Shown here: positions 9,575 to 19,144 of the stretch, piece by piece
How positions within the stretch are numbered: the stretch's first letter is position 1
Layout: each line of letters opens with the position of its first letter
Assembly (NCBI GenBank): GCA_964417685.1
Contig: CAYQIT010000001.1
Span: forward strand, 124,001 to 188,000
DNA length: 64,000 nucleotides
Source of the DNA: CAJQGY01 sp964417685
GTDB taxonomy: Bacteria; Pseudomonadota; Gammaproteobacteria; Magnimaribacterales; D2472
Direction: 5' to 3'
Program-made: the position numbers and the translations under genes
Notes under the pieces: model-generated
Database searches by the model: none
What the model was told of the DNA's origin: nothing
What the model saw: only the letters and a program-made list of their open reading frames with translations

Positions 9575-10444
9575 CTATGCTCTATCAGCTTTATCTTTGT
9601 TATTAGATGACCTTATCATAGTGCGCATCTGTTCCCAATCGTCATCAGATAATTTGTCTAATGCAGAAAATGTTCCGCCCCCAGTTAAATATTGGGCTCC
9701 ATCAATTCCAATTGTTTGACCTGTTAGATAGTCACAGCCATCTGCCATGAGAAAAGTTGCCAAATTTTGAAGCTCAACCATTTCACCAACTCGCCCAAGT
9801 GGAACACTTCCCATTGAGCCTTCATCATTTCCACCAGGATTTAACCTATCCCAAGCACCTTTCGTTGGAAAAGGGCCAGGTGCAATTGCGTTAACTTTAA
9901 TATTATATTTACCCCACTCTGCTGCTAATGATTGCGTCATTGCATTAAGTCCTGATTTTGACATTGCAGAGGGAACTACATATGGTGAACCTGTCCACAC
10001 CCATGTAGTTAAAATAGAGATTATTGAGCCTTTATGCCCTGATTCTATCCATCTTCTGCCAACCGAATGAGTTATATAGAAAGTTCCATGAAAGACAATA
10101 TTTGCTATTGCATCAAAACCTTTATGGGATAAATCTTTGGTGGGTGAAATAAAATTGCCAGCAGCATTGTTAACTAGTCCATCTAATGGACCCTCCTCAA
10201 ATATTCTTTCAATATAGTCATCAACATCTTTTGACGCCCTTATATCAAGAGTTTCAAAATGTACCTTGGCATTAAACTTCTCTTTAAGCTCGTTTGCGGT
10301 CTCTTCTAATACATTAAGCCTTCTTCCACATATATAAAGCTCAGCTCCATGCTCGGCATAGTGTGACGCCATCTCTTTACCAAGTCCCGTTCCACCACCT
10401 GTAACTAATATTCTTTTATTTTTTAATAAATCTTTTTTAAACAT
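9575..10444 (-). CDS. SDR oxidoreductase, 2,4-dienoyl-CoA reductase (DECR1)-like
   Basis: The 289-residue protein has a Rossmann fold with TGGGTGLG at 15-22 and NNAAG at 92-96. The usual Y-x3-K catalytic pair is replaced by Ser159-x3-Lys163 in VVPSAMSKSGL. That change, and the following LAAEWGKY...N.I.PGP..TKGA pattern, match the mitochondrial/peroxisomal-type 2,4-dienoyl-CoA reductases. Those enzymes reduce 2,4-dienoyl-CoA with NADPH during breakdown of polyunsaturated fatty acids. A role in degrading algal polyunsaturated lipids is therefore plausible. It lies between hemH (2 bases upstream) and the aldehyde dehydrogenase in the same operon. Confidence 0.82.
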   Translation of the reverse strand: MFKKDLLKNKRILVTGGGTGLGKEMASHYAEHGAELYICGRRLNVLEETANELKEKFNAKVHFETLDIRASKDVDDYIERIFEEGPLDGLVNNAAGNFISPTKDLSHKGFDAIANIVFHGTFYITHSVGRRWIESGHKGSIISILTTWVWTGSPYVVPSAMSKSGLNAMTQSLAAEWGKYNIKVNAIAPGPFPTKGAWDRLNPGGNDEGSMGSVPLGRVGEMVELQNLATFLMADGCDYLTGQTIGIDGAQYLTGGGTFSALDKLSDDDWEQMRTMIRSSNNKDKADRA

Positions 10445-10446
10445 AT

Positions 10447-11466
10447 CTATTTTTTATAATTATTTAATTCTGCTATATCAATTATTGCTTCAGCCCACTT
10501 ATTAGAATAATTCAATGATGGAACATAGTCCAAAATTTGACCTCCAGCATCTTGAAAAATTTCTTGATATTCATCACCAATTTCATAAATCGTCTCTAAA
10601 CAATCAGCTGTAAAAGCCGGCGAAAACACCAATACTTTGTTTTTATTTTCACTTGGTAATCTTTCCAGAACTTTGTCAGTAAAAGGATCCAACCAATTAT
10701 TAGTTAATCTAGATTGAAATGTAACTTCATAATCATTTTGATTAATACCCAACTCTGCAGCTATAAGCTTTGTTGTTTCATAGACTGTTGCCTTGTAACA
10801 AAATTTATTTTTATCATTTATTCCTAGCTCGCAATCATTATCAGAGCATAATGAATCTGGATACACATCATCAACATGGCTATTTGGAACCCCATGGTAG
10901 CTAAATATAATTTTGTCGTATGACTTAAGATCAAATGATGAAGCTTTTTCTACCCAAGCATCAATAAATTTTCTATTGTCATAATATTGATTAATATATG
11001 TAACTTTTGGGATTACCCACTTATTAGCTAAGCATTTAGATACTTCTTTAAAAACAGACCCTGTAGTAGCTGCAGCATAGTGAGGAAACAAAGGAAGTAC
11101 AATTATCTCGTCAGGATTCTTTAATAAAATTTTCTCAAGCTCATTTCTGATTGAAGGTGATTGATATCTCATTGCATAGTGAACATCAATACCCTCAAGT
11201 CTAGAATCAACTTTTTCGGCCAACATTTTGGTATTAAAAAGAAGCGGTGAACCATTAATAGAGTCCCATACTTTTTTATAAATCTTTGATGATGAAAATG
11301 ATCTAGATGGACAAATTATAAAGTTAACAAGAAAAAATCTAAGGATGGGATTTATATTCAATACCTTTTCATCGGACAAAAACTGCCTTAAGTATTTAAA
11401 TACATGAAAATATGAAGGACTATCAGGCGTTCCTAAATTAATAATTAATAAAGCTTTTTTTGTCAT
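10447..11466 (-). CDS. hemH: Ferrochelatase
   Basis: Ferrochelatase inserts Fe2+ into protoporphyrin IX, the last step of protohaem synthesis, at the inner face of the membrane. The 339 residues are a normal bacterial length. N-terminal LLINLGTPDSP, the active-site histidine in FSYHGVPNSH (near residue 193) and the glutamate in ADCLETIYEI (near 290) are present. It overlaps the upstream MFS gene by one base. No other haem gene is in this run, so the operon placement appears historical rather than functional. Confidence 0.95.
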   Translation of the reverse strand: MTKKALLIINLGTPDSPSYFHVFKYLRQFLSDEKVLNINPILRFFLVNFIICPSRSFSSSKIYKKVWDSINGSPLLFNTKMLAEKVDSRLEGIDVHYAMRYQSPSIRNELEKILLKNPDEIIVLPLFPHYAAATTGSVFKEVSKCLANKWVIPKVTYINQYYDNRKFIDAWVEKASSFDLKSYDKIIFSYHGVPNSHVDDVYPDSLCSDNDCELGINDKNKFCYKATVYETTKLIAAELGINQNDYEVTFQSRLTNNWLDPFTDKVLERLPSENKNKVLVFSPAFTADCLETIYEIGDEYQEIFQDAGGQILDYVPSLNYSNKWAEAIIDIAELNNYKK

Positions 11467-12653
11467 TATTGTTGTGAGTTCTTAAAAATTGGCACTATTA
11501 GTATGAATATTATTATAACTATAGATAGAAAAGCATTAAATAAATATAAGAATGATGGATTCAATGCGTATATAGGCATGGCTACTATTGGTGTGAGCAT
11601 GTGCCCAATTGGATACACTGAACCAAGATATCCTGCTGCTGACCCTTGATTTTCTGGCAATTGTGATAAAGAAAGAGCAGATGAAATAGCCGGTCGAATC
11701 ATTCCGCCTCCTAAACCATTCATCATTAACGCCAAATAATAAACTGATATCTTTGGATATAAGGCCATAACAAGAAAAGAAAATATTATCAATAAAGTAC
11801 CGTATAACAGTAATTTAAAGTTATTTAATGGAAATGCATCCGTAAATAAATACTGGCTAACAATTGTTGAGATTGAAAGAATTGCAAAGCTAAAACTTAC
11901 AATTATCGGCAAATCATCCATGCTGCTGAACATATCAAAAATATAAAATCCAATTGACTGCAATAACGAAGCTTGAGATAAGCTTGCTATTGAGGCAACA
12001 AATAGAAATGGCCATATTGATGATGACTTCCATGAAACTTTTTTTACTATTTCTTCAGATTTTTTATGAATACTTGTATTTTTAAGATTTAAATAAATAC
12101 CAACTGATGCAATCATCGACATGAAGCTAAATACATAAAAAGGTGTTTCTTTTGTAATAAGTATTAAAAAGCCTCCGAATAAAGGGCCTGCTACTGTACC
12201 AAGTAAGAAACTTGACTCTAATCGAGCAAACTTAACTGTTCGTTTGTCGTGGGTACTATTATCTGCAATATAGGCAAAAGCGGCTGGTCTTGTGGCTGAC
12301 CCTACCAATCCATTTAAGAGTCTTCCCATAATCAATAAAGGAAAAAGGAAAGTAACATCTAAGATATTCCTCTCTACAAGAAATAATGGAGTAATCATAG
12401 CTATAAGTGATAATGAATATCCAAGCAGTCCCAGAATAGCTATATTTCTTCTACCATATTTATCGCTAGCCCTACCCCAAGATGCACTAGTTAAAGCCCA
12501 AGCAATAGCTGATATAGCAAATATGAGTGATGTTTGAACTTCAGTAAGTCCTAAATCTCGGGCTAATGGTGGGACTATTACAAAAACAAATGATTGGCCT
12601 AAACCAACAGTAAATAAGCCAAATTTAAGCCAAGACGAACCTTTGTTGGTCAT
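11466..12653 (-). CDS. MFS transporter, DHA1-like drug/metabolite exporter
   Basis: The 395-residue protein has about twelve hydrophobic helices. The loop 2-3 signature WGRASDKYGRRNIAILG, near residues 58-74, is the classical MFS motif A. The central loop is short. The N-terminal half has the LxxGRLLNGLVGSATRPAAFAY region typical of DHA1 (TetA/Bcr-like) exporters. The substrate is not predictable. Its ATG shares one base with the trpS stop (TAATG), and its own end shares one base with the hemH start, so all three genes are tightly coupled. Confidence 0.85.
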   Translation of the reverse strand: MTNKGSSWLKFGLFTVGLGQSFVFVIVPPLARDLGLTEVQTSLIFAISAIAWALTSASWGRASDKYGRRNIAILGLLGYSLSLIAMITPLFLVERNILDVTFLFPLLIMGRLLNGLVGSATRPAAFAYIADNSTHDKRTVKFARLESSFLLGTVAGPLFGGFLILITKETPFYVFSFMSMIASVGIYLNLKNTSIHKKSEEIVKKVSWKSSSIWPFLFVASIASLSQASLLQSIGFYIFDMFSSMDDLPIIVSFSFAILSISTIVSQYLFTDAFPLNNFKLLLYGTLLIIFSFLVMALYPKISVYYLALMMNGLGGGMIRPAISSALSLSQLPENQGSAAGYLGSVYPIGHMLTPIVAMPIYALNPSFLYLFNAFLSIVIIIFILIVPIFKNSQQ

Positions 12654-13645
12654 TAGGATATACTTTTAATCCCAATTGAATCTCTTACCTTCTCCAATAG
12701 CTCTTGTGCTTGAGGTCTTACCTTTTCGGCTCCTGATAACAAAAGTTCATTAATCAGATTCACGTCAGCATCAAGTTCAAAGTATTTTTCTCTTATTGGA
12801 GATAGATGGTTGTTAACTTTTTCAAATAATTTATTTTTAGCATCACCCCATGAAATACCTTCTTTGTATGCTTGTTGCAAGGATTCTTGCTCATCACTAG
12901 TAGAGAAATGCGTGTATAAAGAAAAAACCGTACATGACTCATATTCCTTCGGCTCACCTGGCTCTAATGAGTTTGTGATAATTTTTGCTATAGATTTTTT
13001 AAGAGCCTTTTCAGTTGATAATAGTGGGATAATGTTTTTATAGGATTTGCTCATTTTTCTACCATCTTGACCAAGAATAATGTCATCAGCCTTTTGAGTA
13101 ATTGCTTCAGGCGTTGAAAATGTTTTCTTATAAATATGGTTAAATCTTCCGGCTATATCTCTTGTCATTTCAAGATGCTGAATTTGATCAGGACCAACAG
13201 GCACGTGAGTAGCATTAAACATAAGGATATCTGCTGCCATAAGAACTGGGTATGCAAATAAACCCATTGTTATACCTTTATCCTCATCAGTTTCATTTAA
13301 TGCGGTTGCTGCTTTGTAAGCATGAGACCTATTCATCAAGCCTTTTGCTGTTACACAGTTCAAAATCCAGCTTAATTCCAAAATCTCAGGAACATCAGAT
13401 TGTCTATAAAAATTTGATTTTTCAGGATCTAAACCTGAAGCTAGCCATGCTTGTGCAACACTTTTAACTGAGTCTTGTATTTCTGAAGAGTTAGAATTTT
13501 TTATAATTGCATGATAATCAGCTAAGAAAAAATAAGATTCATCAAATTCTTTAGATAAATTAATCGCAGGTTTAATAGCGCCCAAATAATTTCCTATATG
13601 GGGAGTTCCAGTTGTCGTAATTCCTGTTAAAATTCGCTTACTCAT
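12653..13645 (-). CDS. trpS: Tryptophanyl-tRNA synthetase
   Basis: TrpRS charges tRNA-Trp with tryptophan. The 330-residue class I synthetase has the HIGH-equivalent TTGTPHIGNYLGA at about 10-22, the GPDQIQHLEMTRDIA segment near 177, and the KMSKS loop as GRKMSKSYKN near residue 195. It is the first gene of the leftward run and is divergent from the DUF349 gene, with only 33 bases between their start codons, so the two promoters must overlap or sit within the genes. The start at 13645 gives a standard-length protein. Confidence 0.95.
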   Translation of the reverse strand: MSKRILTGITTTGTPHIGNYLGAIKPAINLSKEFDESYFFLADYHAIIKNSNSSEIQDSVKSVAQAWLASGLDPEKSNFYRQSDVPEILELSWILNCVTAKGLMNRSHAYKAATALNETDEDKGITMGLFAYPVLMAADILMFNATHVPVGPDQIQHLEMTRDIAGRFNHIYKKTFSTPEAITQKADDIILGQDGRKMSKSYKNIIPLLSTEKALKKSIAKIITNSLEPGEPKEYESCTVFSLYTHFSTSDEQESLQQAYKEGISWGDAKNKLFEKVNNHLSPIREKYFELDADVNLINELLLSGAEKVRPQAQELLEKVRDSIGIKSIS

Positions 13646-13678
13646 TAAATGTAATTATAAACTTCATAAGAGATAAAA

Positions 13679-15097
13679 GTGGAAACTAAACAAGATTTAT
13701 TCAAACAATTAGAAACTATAGAAATTCTATTTTCCGAAGGCTCAATTAAAAAAGCTCAAAAGAACTTAAGAGACACTCTTTCGATTTTAAAAAAGGAAAA
13801 AAAAGTACCTAATAAGTTAAGGCATAAGGTTAATTTTGTTGTAGCTCAATCTAGATACTTTGATGACATGTCATCATTTGCCGCTAATCCAAAAAGAGAA
13901 GCATTGATAAAAGAAATTTCTACTTTAGTTGAATCAAATCATGAGAATCCAAAGTCACAAGCTAATGCAATACATGATATTCAAAAAAAGTGGCAACAAC
14001 TTGATACCTCTAGCCGCCCTGCTTCAAAAGACCAGTGGCTTAAATTTAATGAATTAACAAATAAAGCATGGGAACCTTGTAAAGAGTTTTTTGATGAATT
14101 AAATAAAGTTAAAGAGCAAAACGCACAAAAAAGATATCAAATCATCAATGAAATTAATAGTTATGTTGAAAATAATTCAACAAAATGGCCAGATGCAAAA
14201 ACTTTAATATTCTATCTTCGTGATAAGTTTAATGAATGGCAAGAGCACGCACCTGTTCTTGATAAAGATTTAAAAAAACTAAGAAATGATTTTTTTAATG
14301 CAAAAAAACCTATCAATGATCAAATTAAAAAACAGGAGAAAGCAGTAATTAAAATTAAAGAAGATTTAATTGCAAAGGTTAATTTAATAAATGACGAGGA
14401 TAATGATGTTTGTATTAAAAAATTCAATGACTTAAAAAATGATTGGAAAAAATCAGGTTCTGCTGGAAGAAAAATTGATAATAAATTATGGGATAAATTT
14501 AATAAATCAGCTGATAGATTTTTTACAGCTAAAAAAGAAGTTATTGATGAAGAGATTAAGATGGCAAATGACTTGCTTAAGAAACTTAAAAAGAATGAAA
14601 TATCAGTTGTTGATGTAGAAAACAACATAAAAGAATTAACTAATATTTCTAAAAGCAAAGAACTCAACGCACTCCGCAATGAAATTAAAGCTCAAAATAA
14701 TGCTCTTAAATTAGAAAAGAAGAAAAACAAATTAGATGGCTATAAGGCCCTTTTTGATGCTTATGCTAATAAAGAATTAGAGGATGAGATGCTTCCAGGT
14801 CAAATTGTTAGCAAGATTAAGGATTTAAATGTAAAGAAATCTGATAGTGAGCAAGTTACGTACTCATGTATTAAGTTAGAAATTATGGCTGGCATAGAAT
14901 CACTCAAAAAAGATGCTGAGACTAGAAATAAAATCCAACTCGAAATGTTGACTCAAAAGTTTAATACCTCTAGTACAAACCTAAATACACTTGATTCATT
15001 GCTTATTCATTTTTTTAGTCATTTATCTAACAAACCATCAGCTGCAGAAAAAACTCTTTGGAAAAGAATATCTGCTTCAATAGAAAATTTAATTTAG
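13679..15097 (+). CDS. DUF349 repeat protein
   Basis: This is a 472-residue, lysine-rich, largely helical cytoplasmic protein with no signal or membrane segment. Repeated modules of about 60-75 residues end in the pattern W-x-x-F-x-x-x-x-x-x-x-x-F, for example LWDKFNKSADRFF near residue 280. This is the DUF349 signature. The function of that family is not firmly known. The start is a GTG 33 bases from the divergent trpS start; a weak AAGAG motif lies upstream. The stop codon overlaps the stop of the convergent symporter gene (the two stops share TTAG), so neither has its own terminator. Confidence 0.75.
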   Translation: METKQDLFKQLETIEILFSEGSIKKAQKNLRDTLSILKKEKKVPNKLRHKVNFVVAQSRYFDDMSSFAANPKREALIKEISTLVESNHENPKSQANAIHDIQKKWQQLDTSSRPASKDQWLKFNELTNKAWEPCKEFFDELNKVKEQNAQKRYQIINEINSYVENNSTKWPDAKTLIFYLRDKFNEWQEHAPVLDKDLKKLRNDFFNAKKPINDQIKKQEKAVIKIKEDLIAKVNLINDEDNDVCIKKFNDLKNDWKKSGSAGRKIDNKLWDKFNKSADRFFTAKKEVIDEEIKMANDLLKKLKKNEISVVDVENNIKELTNISKSKELNALRNEIKAQNNALKLEKKKNKLDGYKALFDAYANKELEDEMLPGQIVSKIKDLNVKKSDSEQVTYSCIKLEIMAGIESLKKDAETRNKIQLEMLTQKFNTSSTNLNTLDSLLIHFFSHLSNKPSAAEKTLWKRISASIENLI

Positions 15098-16488
15098 TTT
15101 CTTTGTTCTATTTGCTTGAGAATGGATTGATGTCTTTTCTTGTCTAATTTATAGAAATAAAAAATCATTAAAGGTATTGCAAGAAGTATTGGACCAATAA
15201 CACCTTGTACAAAAAACAATGAGTAGGTTTGCTCATAGGTGGGATCATCCTTTGGGTATTCAATAATTTTAAGAACAAGACCTGCTGTGAAGCCTCCTAT
15301 AGCTGTATTTACTTTTTGAATAAACGAAACGGCTGAATAGAGCACCCCCTCTTGACGCTTACCACTTTGTAACTCAACTTCATCTGCTATATCACCTATC
15401 ATTGAATCTCGTGTCATATTTCCCATAACAGATAAAGAAGAAATAAAAACAAGAGGAACTGATAGAAAGAATACTAAGGCAAGAGAACCTTTTGGTGGTG
15501 TTATACCAAGGTTATAAGAAATAAATGCAATGGGGCTAAAAAAAGCAACTCCAAAAATACACAACATAACTAAAGTCTTCTTATCAAGCAGCTTTACAAG
15601 CCTTGGAGTTAAGTAGAATGCAAGAAATGTTGAGGTAATATAAATAAATAAAAAAATTGTAATTAAGTTAGCAGGAAGACCCCAGAAATCTGTATTAATG
15701 TATAAAGCCAAGCTATTAGATAGCCCCCAAGCTATTGATAAGGTTAGATTCCCAGCAAAAAATATTAAAAAAGATCTATTAGAAAGAGCAATGGAAATTT
15801 CTTTAAATATATCTAATAAAGAAATCCTTCCAGACCATTTTGATAATTGATTAATGTATTTTGTAGTAGTAAAGCTTGAGTAAAGAATACCAAATGCCAT
15901 AAAAAACCCACCAGTTATAGCAAATGGGAACCATACCTCTGGATTTAGTTGACCATATGAATACTCTGGGGTTGAACGGAAAAAGATAAAATAACCAAGA
16001 AAAGCATTACCAATTGCAGCCACCCATGTAACCATTTCCCTCCATGAAAAAAGTAGTGTTCTCTCCTGATAGTCTTTAGTTATTTCAGCCCCAAAAGATC
16101 TGTGAGGAACTTCAAATAGGGTCATACCCACTCTTGTTAAAGTAGTACAGACAACCATCCAAAGAAATAAGCTAGATTGTGATAAACCCCATTCTGGATT
16201 AGGTGTAAACAACAACACATAAAAGATGGATACTGGTATAAAGGAGAAGAACATATAAGGGTGTCTTCTTCCAAGCCTTGTATTTGTTCTATCTGAAATC
16301 GTTCCCATTAATGGGTCAGTAACTGAATCTACCATTAAAGCTATAAAAATAGCTGATCCTGCTAAGAGAGGATCTAAACCTATTACTCGTGAGTAAAAGA
16401 ATAAAAGGAAAAAAGTAAAAGTATCTGTTTTGATACCATTTGCAATAGCGCCAAGTGAATAATTAAATTTAAAGCTGTTGGTGAGCAT
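15094..16488 (-). CDS. MFS sugar:cation symporter, GPH (MelB-like) family
   Basis: The 464-residue protein has about twelve helices. The first loop reads DSVTDPLMGTISDRTNTRLGRRHPYMFFS, which is the glycoside-pentoside-hexuronide family signature with the cation-coordinating aspartates (given here as the stretch near residues 51-79: DSVTDP, GTISDRT, GRRHPY). Such carriers import a glycoside or other small solute with Na+ or H+. It starts 2 bases after an alpha/beta hydrolase gene, so it may import a substrate for the hydrolases upstream. The specific solute is unknown. Confidence 0.85.
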   Translation of the reverse strand: MLTNSFKFNYSLGAIANGIKTDTFTFFLLFFYSRVIGLDPLLAGSAIFIALMVDSVTDPLMGTISDRTNTRLGRRHPYMFFSFIPVSIFYVLLFTPNPEWGLSQSSLFLWMVVCTTLTRVGMTLFEVPHRSFGAEITKDYQERTLLFSWREMVTWVAAIGNAFLGYFIFFRSTPEYSYGQLNPEVWFPFAITGGFFMAFGILYSSFTTTKYINQLSKWSGRISLLDIFKEISIALSNRSFLIFFAGNLTLSIAWGLSNSLALYINTDFWGLPANLITIFLFIYITSTFLAFYLTPRLVKLLDKKTLVMLCIFGVAFFSPIAFISYNLGITPPKGSLALVFFLSVPLVFISSLSVMGNMTRDSMIGDIADEVELQSGKRQEGVLYSAVSFIQKVNTAIGGFTAGLVLKIIEYPKDDPTYEQTYSLFFVQGVIGPILLAIPLMIFYFYKLDKKRHQSILKQIEQRN

Positions 16489-16490
16489 AT

Positions 16491-17468
16491 TTATTTAGAT
16501 AGATGTATTAAGAGATCCTCTTTAAATTTATCAAATACTGGTGGCTCTATCATATGTCGCATTTCGGAAAGTACAATAAGTTGGCTGTTTTTAATCAATC
16601 TATTGGCTTTATAAGCATTTTTTACCTTTATTAATGGATCATCTTTACCATGAATAATAAGAGTTTGTAATTCAATAGATTTAACTTTTTTAATTCTATT
16701 TTTTGATCCAAGTATTGCCATGATTTGTCGACTAAAACCAGAGTCGTCTGGTCCAGCTCTTTGAATAGATTCAACAGATTTATTGTAAAATTCTTCGGTG
16801 TTAAGGTTGTATCCCTCTAGTCCAATTAATGTAAATATCTTTCTACTTCTTTCTATCCTCTCATCCATCGTTGCATTTGGATTATTTGATCTATTCATTA
16901 ATAATTTTCTTACATCTCTAGTTGGGCCATTAATGGGGCTTGGAGTGTCAGTAGATGAAGCAATAAGTGTGAAAGATTTTATTCTTTCTTGATGATTTGC
17001 AGCAATTATTTGAGCAATCATTCCACCCATAGACATACCTAGAAGATGTGATTTTTCTATAGCTAGATGATCAAGTATTGCAATTGAATCATTAGCCATA
17101 TCATCAAGTGTATATGGAGGGTTAATTGGCAATCTGAGAAAGTATCTAATATAAGTAGAGTTGATTGTTCTTGATCTATTTTCATCAGAAAATAAATCAC
17201 TATTCACTCTTGTCGATAGGCCCGTATCGCGATTATCAAAGACAATAGGTCTATAGCCGTTTTCTATGAGAAAATCTAAAAGATGATCAGGCCAATTAAT
17301 TAACTGGCCACCAAGACCTTGAACAAGCAAAATAGGATCACCAGTTAATGGGCCGTAATCACGATATGCAATTTTTATATCGCCATTGTAAGCAAAACCC
17401 TCTTCCCATGCCTGAGTGTTAATTGAAAATGTCATGATGGTGATAAATATATACTTATAGAAAGGCAT
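16491..17468 (-). CDS. Secreted alpha/beta hydrolase
   Basis: The 325-residue protein opens with a probable signal peptide (about residues 1-19, FITIMTFSINTQA). It then has the alpha/beta hydrolase core: LVQGLGGQ for the oxyanion region, the nucleophile elbow GMSMGGM near 147, and a C-terminal histidine in EMRHMIEPP. The motif set resembles esterases or aclacinomycin methylesterase-like enzymes that act on ester bonds; the substrate is not predictable. It overlaps the DUF3089 gene upstream by 14 bases, so it is in the same operon. Its export suggests it acts in the periplasm. Confidence 0.8.
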   Translation of the reverse strand: MPFYKYIFITIMTFSINTQAWEEGFAYNGDIKIAYRDYGPLTGDPILLVQGLGGQLINWPDHLLDFLIENGYRPIVFDNRDTGLSTRVNSDLFSDENRSRTINSTYIRYFLRLPINPPYTLDDMANDSIAILDHLAIEKSHLLGMSMGGMIAQIIAANHQERIKSFTLIASSTDTPSPINGPTRDVRKLLMNRSNNPNATMDERIERSRKIFTLIGLEGYNLNTEEFYNKSVESIQRAGPDDSGFSRQIMAILGSKNRIKKVKSIELQTLIIHGKDDPLIKVKNAYKANRLIKNSQLIVLSEMRHMIEPPVFDKFKEDLLIHLSK

Positions 17469-18549
17469 TAATCCTTTCCTTGATATTTTCTCTCAGAGAG
17501 CCCCAAAATAACATCACATCAAAAGAATGAAGATCGCCATTAAAGGATCTCATCTTACGCATTTTTTCAATAAGATCGCCCTTAGTTTCTAACAAGCCAT
17601 TTTCTTGATTTATACGAGATTGAAAATTTTGGATTCTTGTAGAACCAATCGCCTTCTTAGAATTGGTATGCTTCAATAATGTTAAATCCATAAAGACATC
17701 ATTGTTTGATTTATTAATTATCGAACAATGACTACTGTTTTGTTCATGCCAAGTAAAGTCATTAGTCCAGCTAAAAGGATTAGTACATGTAATATTTTCA
17801 GTCATATCTTGAAAAACCCACCCTTGAGGTAGCCAATGAGGTGTTGATGCGCGTGTTCGCTTAAACCCCTCAGCAACAGTGGACCAAGTAATAATTGAGT
17901 GGTTGTCAGCCTTATTATCAGAAGGTTTTAAATTTTGGAATAGATTATTAAATGAAGTTTTTGGAAGTATATAACCAATTAAAAAACCATTAATAAATTG
18001 TTTTTTTAAAGAGGTGTTAATAATTCTGTTATGGATAAGCCTTTGCCCATGCAGAGCCCCTTGACTGTGACCATAGATAAAAAATGGCCTTCCGTTATTA
18101 AAGTTATCTATATAATAATCAAAAGCTCTTTCAACATCTTTGTATGCAAGATCAAGTGCTTTTAAGCCATTCTCATGATTTGAAAAGAATGAGTAATAAG
18201 TTGCCTGACGATATTCAGGTGCGTATATATTACATGAATCATTAAAGACTGACGCTTGATTCGCAAGCATAACTTCAGTTCTCTCATATGCTGAGCTGCT
18301 TTTATCTAAATTAAAATTCCATTTCTTTTCAAAAAAACCAGTTGGATGAATATAAAAAACATCCACATCATTTTCTTTACTAATGGAGTATGAATCTGAA
18401 GGCACAAGATATTGATAGCCATCTAATTCAGGAAGTGCTGCCCAATTATCTTTTAAGCTGTAATCAGGTTCTGCAGGAGACTCAGGTAATACAAAGTCAG
18501 ATTCAGGTTTAACAAGCTCTAAGAGCTTTAGTAAGTTTTCATCAGCCAT
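17455..18549 (-). CDS. DUF3089 family alpha/beta hydrolase-like protein
   Basis: The 364-residue protein shows the DUF3089 features: DVFYIHPTGFF near residue 64, IYAPEYRQ, and the nucleophile elbow IYGHSQGA near 163. These indicate a serine hydrolase of the lysophospholipase/esterase type. No signal peptide is visible. It starts 3 bases after the HD-domain gene and overlaps the next hydrolase, so the two hydrolases and the HD protein are made together. The biological substrate is unknown. Confidence 0.8.
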   Translation of the reverse strand: MADENLLKLLELVKPESDFVLPESPAEPDYSLKDNWAALPELDGYQYLVPSDSYSISKENDVDVFYIHPTGFFEKKWNFNLDKSSSAYERTEVMLANQASVFNDSCNIYAPEYRQATYYSFFSNHENGLKALDLAYKDVERAFDYYIDNFNNGRPFFIYGHSQGALHGQRLIHNRIINTSLKKQFINGFLIGYILPKTSFNNLFQNLKPSDNKADNHSIITWSTVAEGFKRTRASTPHWLPQGWVFQDMTENITCTNPFSWTNDFTWHEQNSSHCSIINKSNNDVFMDLTLLKHTNSKKAIGSTRIQNFQSRINQENGLLETKGDLIEKMRKMRSFNGDLHSFDVMLFWGSLRENIKERINAFL

Positions 18550-18552
18550 TAG

Positions 18553-19122
18553 CTAGTTTTTGTAAATAGTATTTTTAGGTTTAGCAAAGATTCTTTCAAC
18601 CATTGGAATAAAAAAGTCTAAAGGAAGCGATTCATATTCAGGATCAAAACTATTTTGGTCATATTTATCACAAAATTCTTTGCAGTCATCAAAATAAGGA
18701 TGATCTTTAAACTTGTCTCTCATATTTTTGTCTAATCCCAGGTATTCAAAAAAGTAGTAGCCTTGAAATATTCCGTGATGTTTTACGATCCAATAGTTTT
18801 TTTCAGATATAAAAGGTTGCATTAATGTGGCTGCAAAGTCTGCATGATTTGAGGGAGCAAGATTATCGCCAATATCATGAAGTAAAGCACAAACAACATA
18901 TTCCTCATCCCTGCCGTCTCTATGAGCACGAGTAGCTGTTTGAATTGAATGAGTTAATCTATCTACCGCAAAACCCCCGTAATCATTACCCAGCATCATT
19001 AGATGATCTAATATTTTTCCAGGAAGATCAGCAGCTTCATTTATATTTGATTCAGCAATGATTGACCAATCTTCAGGGGTGCCGTCAGTCATTTTAGTGA
19101 ATTTTGCTTTTAACTCTGCCAT
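18553..19122 (-). CDS. HD-domain protein resembling PhnZ/MIOX-type diiron oxygenases
   Basis: The 189-residue cytoplasmic protein has an HD-domain metal-ligand set: His58 (LTHS), His82-Asp83 (LLHDIGD), His93 (NHAD) and His115/His116 (KHHG), with a later aspartate expected around 155-168. The tight spacing and the LLHDIGD motif resemble the PhnZ/TmpB and myo-inositol oxygenase branch more than HD phosphohydrolases. This suggests an Fe-dependent oxygenase, but a phosphohydrolase cannot be excluded. It lies between a thioesterase and two hydrolases. No phosphonate genes are near. Confidence 0.6.
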   Translation of the reverse strand: MAELKAKFTKMTDGTPEDWSIIAESNINEAADLPGKILDHLMMLGNDYGGFAVDRLTHSIQTATRAHRDGRDEEYVVCALLHDIGDNLAPSNHADFAATLMQPFISEKNYWIVKHHGIFQGYYFFEYLGLDKNMRDKFKDHPYFDDCKEFCDKYDQNSFDPEYESLPLDFFIPMVERIFAKPKNTIYKN

Positions 19123-19144
19123 GTTAAAAGTATAACAAAAAAAA

